NCBI GenBank assembly: GCA_044375695.1
Contig: JBILMG010000020.1
Coordinates: forward strand, 1 to 16,477
Length of the DNA stretch: 16,477 bases
From: DATDYW01 sp044375695
GTDB taxonomy: Bacteria > Patescibacteriota > Minisyncoccia > Phycocordibacterales > JAACPR01
Direction of reading: 5' to 3'
In this document: piece after piece, positions 14,353-16,477 of the stretch
Position numbering within the stretch: the stretch's first letter is position 1
How the letters are laid out: each line of letters begins with the position of its first letter
Translations under genes and position numbers: made by a program
Notes under the pieces: generated by a model
Seen by the model: the letters and a program-made list of their open reading frames with translations, nothing else
Told to the model about the DNA's origin: nothing
The model's database searches: none

Positions 14353-14424
14353 GCGCCCGTGGTGAAATGGATATCACGACGGTCTTCGGAACCGTTATTG
14401 GGGGTTCGAATCCCTCCGGGCGCA
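14353..14424 (+). tRNA. tRNA-Arg (anticodon TCG)
   Basis: The cloverleaf is complete. Acceptor GCGCCCG/CGGGCGC with A73; D-stem GTGA/TCAC with loop AATGGATA; anticodon stem ACGGT/ACCGT around CTTCGGA, giving anticodon TCG; T-stem GGGGG/CCCTC (one G-U) around TTCGAAT. CCA is not encoded (CAA follows), so the nearby cca product would be needed. Its last 18 bases are repeated exactly at 14603-14620. Confidence 0.95.
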
Positions 14425-14480
14425 CAAAATAAGTCCGCCGACCCAGACGCCTGGGTCGGCGGACTTATTTTGTGCGTCCG
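14417..14480 (+). terminator. Hairpin that starts inside the tRNA-Arg 3' end
   Basis: Arms 14421-14446 and 14451-14476 are perfectly complementary (26 bp, loop ACGC), and with one G-T the pairing reaches 14417/14480. The AAAATAAG and CTTATTTT tracts make it a likely terminator in both directions. The arm includes the end of the mature tRNA. Confidence 0.7.
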
Positions 14481-14673
14481 AGCAAAGGCGCCTTCGTGCC
14501 TTTGCGTGAGGGCTTCGAAAGCCGGAGCGTTGTTCGGCGTTGCGCCGAAACGCGAGGCGGGGCCGACCGGCCTGAGCGCGACGGCGCGAAGGAACGGGTG
14601 GCCGAATCCCTCCGGGCGCAAACTTACAAAGAATCGAGACGAAACGGCTTAGTGATTCGTGACCGAATTCTCC
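14425..14673. repeat. tRNA-linked element E1 (after tRNA-Arg)
   Basis: Non-coding. In order: terminator-type hairpin; inverted copy of the tRNA-Arg acceptor strand (14471-14480, TGTGCGTCCG); a 27-base insert with an 8-bp hairpin (14482-14489 with 14498-14505); an inverted copy of the T-arm (14508-14519, one mismatch); motif A TTCGAAAGCCGGAGCG (14514-14529); a variable palindrome; motif B CGCGAGGCGGGG (14551-14562); a GC-rich stretch; a direct copy of the tRNA 3' end (14603-14620); and the end box CTTAGTGATTCGTGAC (14648-14663), then CGAATTCTCC. The long hairpin seen in E2 and E3 is damaged here: its 5' strand is replaced by the tRNA copy. E1 thus looks like a rearranged member of the family. 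Confidence 0.7.
14603..14620 (+). repeat. Direct repeat of the tRNA-Arg 3' end (att-like)
   Basis: CGAATCCCTCCGGGCGCA is identical to the last 18 bases of the tRNA-Arg gene (14407-14424), 196 bp further on. Such repeats mark attachment sites of elements that integrate into tRNA genes. Confidence 0.75.
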
Positions 14674-14694
14674 TTAGCTCAAGCGCCATCCCCC

Positions 14695-14723
14695 TTGCCC
14701 CTCCCCATTATTCTCGCTACTAT
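14695..14723 (+). promoter_or_regulatory. Promoter of tRNA-Gly
   Basis: TTGCCC (14695-14700), a 17-bp spacer and TACTAT (14718-14723), 27 bp before the tRNA. It lies in a pyrimidine-rich stretch after E1. Confidence 0.55.
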
Positions 14724-14750
14724 CTCCCCGTCCCTGCCCCGAACGCGTCT

Positions 14751-14821
14751 GCGGCTATGGTTTAGTGGTAGAATGCGTCCTTGCCATGGACGAGACGGGA
14801 GTTCGATTCTCCCTAGCCGCA
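14751..14821 (+). tRNA. tRNA-Gly (anticodon GCC)
   Basis: Acceptor GCGGCTA/TAGCCGC with A73; anticodon stem CGTCC/GGACG around TTGCCAT, giving GCC; T-stem GGGAG/CTCCC around TTCGATT. CCA is not encoded (CAA follows). Confidence 0.95.
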
Positions 14822-14874
14822 CAAAAACGAAAACTGCCTCCGTTCGGAGGCAGTTTTCGTTTTTGTGCGGCTAG
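14813..14874 (+). terminator. Perfect 30-bp hairpin starting inside the tRNA-Gly 3' end
   Basis: Arms 14813-14842 and 14845-14874 are fully complementary with a TT between them. The A- and T-rich middle (ACAAAAACGAAAACTG and its complement) makes it a bidirectional intrinsic terminator. The outer nine pairs extend into the acceptor strand of the tRNA, which a terminator does not need. Confidence 0.75.
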
Positions 14875-15049
14875 AGGAACTTTGCGGGGCACAGTTTCGT
14901 GGAGAATCGAAGGCCGGAGCGGGGTCCCGGCCCGGCGAAGCTACGGGCCGGGCCGGGCCGCGAGGCGGGGTCGCGAACACTTAGGCTTTTGGAATCCGAT
15001 CCAAAATTAAAGGATTCCAAAAGACTTAGTGATTCGTGACTTCGATTCT
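14822..15049. repeat. tRNA-linked element E2 (after tRNA-Gly)
   Basis: Same layout as E1, better preserved. Terminator-type hairpin; inverted acceptor copy TGCGGCTAG (14866-14874); a 26-base insert (14875-14900) with a weaker hairpin; inverted T-arm GGAGAATCGAA (14901-14911); motif A ATCGAAGGCCGGAGCG (14906-14921); a variable GC palindrome (14924-14958); motif B CGCGAGGCGGGGTCGCG (14959-14975); a long hairpin (14970-15040); then TTCGATTCT (15041-15049), which repeats the T-loop of tRNA-Gly (14802-14810). The inverted T-arm matches this tRNA (GATT-type) and not the neighbouring ones. Confidence 0.8.
14970..15040. other. Conserved long hairpin of E2
   Basis: CTTTTGGAATCC (14986-14997) pairs with GGATTCCAAAAG (15012-15023) around GATCCAAAATTAAA. 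Outside it come ACTTAG/CTTAGT with a T-T mismatch, then GGTCGCGAAC (14969-14978) with GATTCGTGAC (15031-15040) around a bulged A (15032). About 26 pairs in all. The counterpart in E3 keeps this shape with different stem bases. Confidence 0.8.
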
Positions 15050-15115
15050 GAAATTTTTAAAATTTAGGCCGAAAGCTTTTTTGACTTGAACCCGAATCAC
15101 CCTTCCTTTTCACTG

Positions 15116-15129
15116 GTTTCACGTTAAAC
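15116..15129. promoter_or_regulatory. parS-like site 5
   Basis: GTTTCACGTTAAAC, 13 of 14 positions, intergenic. Confidence 0.7.
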
Positions 15130-15141
15130 GCCCTACAAAAC

Positions 15142-15170
15142 TGTGGATAAGTGTGGGGAATTGTTGATAA
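15142..15170 (-). promoter_or_regulatory. Tandem DnaA boxes in 10-bp phase
   Basis: On the + strand, TGTGGATAA (15142), TGTGGGGAA (15152) and TGTTGATAA (15162) begin exactly 10 bp apart. The first and third are complements of TTATCCACA and TTATCAACA, both consensus DnaA boxes. The middle one has two changes. All face the same way on one side of the helix. Confidence 0.6.
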
Positions 15171-15282
15171 GAGACAGGGTTTCTGGCCTTGAATAAAGAG
15201 GCCTCTGTTCCATAGAAAGCTTATTAAATAAGGATTTATTCCAAAATACCCACAAAAAGACCAAGGTAATAATTTATAGAAC

Positions 15283-15296
15283 GTTTCATATGAAAC
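15283..15296. promoter_or_regulatory. parS-like site 6
   Basis: GTTTCATATGAAAC is a perfect palindrome, 12 of 14 positions of the consensus. Confidence 0.55.
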
Positions 15297-15307
15297 CATT
15301 TATCAAT

Positions 15308-15321
15308 ATTTCACATGAAAC
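15308..15321. promoter_or_regulatory. parS-like site 7
   Basis: ATTTCACATGAAAC, 12 of 14 positions, 25 bp after site 6. Confidence 0.55.
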
Positions 15322-15337
15322 GTGCAGGATTTGCTCC

Positions 15338-15688
15338 ATGAAGAGGTGGCAGGCTTTGGGATTGGTGGGGGAAATTATCGCGGCAACCTACTTTCTGATT
15401 CGGGGATACCGACTAGAGGGTTGGCGACGTCGATTCGGAAAACTGGAGGCTGACCTTATTTTTTCTAAGAGAAAAGAAACTTTGTTGATTGAGGTTAAGT
15501 CTGGAGGGTTGTCTGGGTGTGTAACCAGACCAGAAAGGCAGATGGGGCCTCGAAAGGTAAAGAATTTGGAAAAAATCACCAGATCTTTGGGCGGCAAAAG
15601 CCGAGAAGTCTTTGTCGAGTTGGTCGCCGTAGACTTTTCAAAGGTTATTCCCAGAATCAGGCGGTACCGGCGGGTTTGCTTATGGTAA
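15338..15688 (+). CDS. yraN: YraN/UPF0102 family endonuclease-like protein
   Basis: UPF0102 proteins have a restriction-endonuclease-like fold related to Holliday-junction resolvases; their role is unsettled. The ATG at 15338 gives 116 residues, the usual length. Family features: LGLVGEIIAATYFLIRGYRL (8-25) with E12, FGKLEADLIF (33-42) with the acidic pair E37 and D39 (family G-E-I-D-L-I), and LLIEVKSG (49-56) with the E52-x-K54 catalytic motif. The acidic residue usually next to Gly (GEID) is here two positions on (GKLEAD), a modest divergence. A longer frame starts with TTG-type codons at 15290 but would read through two parS-like sites, so it is unlikely. Upstream is the candidate origin gap; tRNA-Pro follows 25 bp after the stop and may share the transcript. 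Confidence 0.8.
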   Translation: MKRWQALGLVGEIIAATYFLIRGYRLEGWRRRFGKLEADLIFSKRKETLLIEVKSGGLSGCVTRPERQMGPRKVKNLEKITRSLGGKSREVFVELVAVDFSKVIPRIRRYRRVCLW

Positions 15689-15713
15689 GCAGGGGAGGTA
15701 CGCTGCCGGGCAT

Positions 15714-15786
15714 CGGGGCGTGGTGTAACGGCTAACATTCCTGTTTTGGGTACAGGAGACTCCGGGTTCGAATCCCGGCGCCCCGA
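15714..15786 (+). tRNA. tRNA-Pro (anticodon TGG)
   Basis: Acceptor CGGGGCG/CGCCCCG with A73; D-stem GTGT/ACAT (one wobble); anticodon stem CCTGT/ACAGG around TTTGGGT, giving TGG; T-stem CCGGG/CCCGG around TTCGAAT. CCA (15787-15789) follows directly, unlike the other two tRNAs here. No clear promoter is seen in the 25 bp after yraN. Confidence 0.95.
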
Positions 15787-15790
15787 CCAG

Positions 15791-15830
15791 CTAGCAAAAT
15801 TTCGGCCTTGAGGGCCGATTTTGCTTTTAG
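15791..15830 (+). terminator. Terminator-type hairpin after tRNA-Pro
   Basis: TCGGCC (15802-15807) pairs with GGCCGA (15813-15818), with further pairing AAAA/TTTT and GC/GC outside a two-base bulge, followed by CTTTTAG. The complementarity then resumes into the tRNA. Confidence 0.6.
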
Positions 15831-15917
15831 CTGGTCGGGGCGCCGGGATTCGAAAGCCGCAGCGCACCGAGCGTAGGGAGGTCGGCGAGCGTCTGAAGCG
15901 AGCCGGCGCGAGGCGGG

Positions 15918-15988
15918 GTCGCGGGTACTTAGCCGTTTGGAACCCGTTCGAAAATTAGAGGGTTCTAAACGGCTTAGTAACCCGTGAC
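15918..15988. other. Conserved long hairpin of E3
   Basis: GCCGTTTGGAACCC (15932-15945) pairs with GGGTTCTAAACGGC (15960-15973, one G-T) around GTTCGAAAATTAGA. Then come ACTTAG/CTTAGT with a T-T mismatch, T15926-A15979, a bulged A (15980), and GTCGCGGG with CCCGTGAC. The architecture is the same as in E2, with compensatory changes in the stem. Confidence 0.8.
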
Positions 15989-16041
15989 CGAATCCTAGAA
16001 CCTCCCCTAGGGGAATTCACTATTTTGAGTACCCAGCCCCT

Positions 16042-16055
16042 GTTTCACACGAAAC
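16042..16055. promoter_or_regulatory. parS-like site 8
   Basis: GTTTCACACGAAAC, 12 of 14 positions, between E3 and the MYG1-family gene. Confidence 0.5.
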
Positions 16056-16082
16056 CTAAGACCCCGTGCTACGCTTAACGCC

Positions 16083-16477
16083 GTGAAAATCGTTACCCAC
16101 AACGGCCCGTTCCACCAGGACGAGCTTTTCGCCGTCGCTGCGCTCTTGGAAATTTACCCGGATGCCGAGGTCCTACGCTCCCGAGACCCAAAAAACTTTG
16201 AAGGGGCAGACTTTTTGGTAGACGTTGGCCGAGAAGACGACGCCAGCCTCAACAAGTTCGACCACCACCAGCCGGGTGGGGCAGGGCAGCGCCAGAACGG
16301 TGTGCCGTACGCCAGCTTCGGCCTAGTTTGGAAAAAGTTCGGCGCCAAGCTCTGCGGGGATGATCCACGGGTTGCCGATGTGGTCGATAAGAAGATGGTG
16401 CAGCCAATCGATGCGGCCGACAGCGGCTATAACATCTACCAGAAATCGCAGCCGGGGCTTTCCCCGTACCTGTTCGA
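16083..16477 (+). CDS. MYG1-family (UPF0160) metal-dependent hydrolase, right end missing
   Basis: The frame runs from a GTG at 16083 to the window edge (131 codons) without a stop, so the 3' part lies outside. The N-terminus MKIVTHNGPFHQDELFAVAALL is the MYG1/UPF0160 signature, with H6 and the H11-x-D13 pair. VLRSRDP (30-36), DFLVDVG with D47 and FDHHQPGG with D60-H61-H62 follow. These are the metal ligands of the DHH-like phosphoesterase fold. Eukaryotic MYG1 has been described as a 3'-5' RNA exonuclease; the bacterial role is not established. TACGCT lies seven bases before the GTG, and no Shine-Dalgarno sequence is visible. It follows E3 and a parS-like site. Total length cannot be judged. 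Confidence 0.88.
   Translation, partial: MKIVTHNGPFHQDELFAVAALLEIYPDAEVLRSRDPKNFEGADFLVDVGREDDASLNKFDHHQPGGAGQRQNGVPYASFGLVWKKFGAKLCGDDPRVADVVDKKMVQPIDAADSGYNIYQKSQPGLSPYLF

Larger units (their letters stand above)
15050..15337. other. Candidate replication origin region
   Basis: A 288-bp AT-rich gap in a GC-rich window. From left to right: an AT block at 15050-15064 (AAATTTTTAAAATTT), parS-like site 5, two DnaA boxes plus a related 9-mer in 10-bp phase (15142-15170), a second AT block around 15220-15280 with TTATTAAATAAGGATTTATT, and parS-like sites 6 and 7 just before yraN. No coding frame fits. The presence of an unwinding region, DnaA boxes and ParB sites is what an origin would show, but no dnaA, dnaN or parAB gene is in view. 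Confidence 0.45.
15790..15996. repeat. tRNA-linked element E3 (after tRNA-Pro)
   Basis: Third copy. After the terminator-type hairpin, 15828-15854 is an exact 27-base reverse complement of 15767-15793, covering the tRNA-Pro T-loop, T-stem 3' strand, acceptor 3' strand and CCA. There is no insert at the acceptor/T-arm junction, unlike E1 and E2. Motif A follows (TTCGAAAGCCGCAGCG, 15849-15864), then a variable stretch, motif B CGCGAGGCGGGGTCGCG (15907-15923, identical to E2), the long hairpin (15918-15988) and CCGAATCCT (15988-15996), echoing the T-arm of this tRNA. Confidence 0.8.

Noticed and set aside
14337..14765. Open frames of 94-103 codons on both strands over tRNA-Arg and E1
   Set aside because: They translate the tRNA and palindromic sequence, have no family resemblance or start signal, and overlap a certain tRNA gene.
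15388..15867. 159-codon - strand frame over yraN, tRNA-Pro and E3
   Set aside because: It runs antisense to yraN and through the tRNA; the GRRDSNPE peptide is the typical false translation of a tRNA in reverse.
14425..16000. CRISPR array
   Set aside because: Three similar units, but the spacing of several hundred bases, tRNA linkage and inverted structure do not fit repeat-spacer units, and no cas gene is present.

Overview
The window looks like a piece of chromosome from a GC-rich bacterium with compact, mostly housekeeping gene content. My best guess is Patescibacteria (Candidate Phyla Radiation), possibly Parcubacteria-like. The grounds are short gene spacing, small secreted or membrane proteins of no named family, a DksA-like protein with a reduced zinc finger, a general lack of Shine-Dalgarno sequences with -10-like hexamers almost touching start codons, and a ComM / CCA-transferase / RsmA / UvrD / LysM-M23 gene set. 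This assignment is an inference. No 16S gene or lineage marker is visible. None of the 15 complete genes ends in TGA (10 TAG, 5 TAA).

Left part (1-5019): a left-truncated TIG-domain protein overlaps a small secreted protein on the + strand. They meet, with no gap, the - strand pair uvrD/pcrA-like helicase then rsmA (16S rRNA dimethyltransferase). Divergent from uvrD is a membrane-anchored LysM+LysM+M23 cell-wall hydrolase whose start codon sits in a hairpin loop. Middle part (5113-11514): a DUF1152 protein converges on a - strand run of rpsO, a NYN-domain nuclease with a basic tail, a one-TM protein, a DksA-like protein and comM. A XerC/D-type recombinase diverges from rpsO. Then come xth (exonuclease III) and a 420-bp non-coding stretch that folds into several long helices and may encode a structured RNA, followed by cca on the - strand.

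Right part (14249-16477) is the most interesting. Three tRNA genes (Arg-TCG, Gly-GCC, Pro-TGG) are each followed by a related 200-250 bp non-coding element. Each element starts with a terminator-like hairpin and continues with an inverted copy of the 3' end of its own tRNA (acceptor strand and T-arm). It then has a shared GC-rich motif (17 bases identical in two copies) and, in two copies, a roughly 30-bp hairpin with compensatory base changes, a conserved T-T mismatch, a conserved bulged A and a conserved AT-rich loop. I know of no named family that fits.

Eight 14-bp ParB/parS-like palindromes (12 or 13 of 14 matches to GTTTCACGTGAAAC) lie between 12734 and 16055 and none elsewhere in the window. 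An AT-rich gap at 15050-15337 holds two DnaA boxes and a related 9-mer in a 10-bp tandem phase, flanked by three of the parS-like sites. This makes the right end a candidate replication origin / centromere region. The genes flanking it are yraN and a MYG1-family hydrolase that runs off the right edge.
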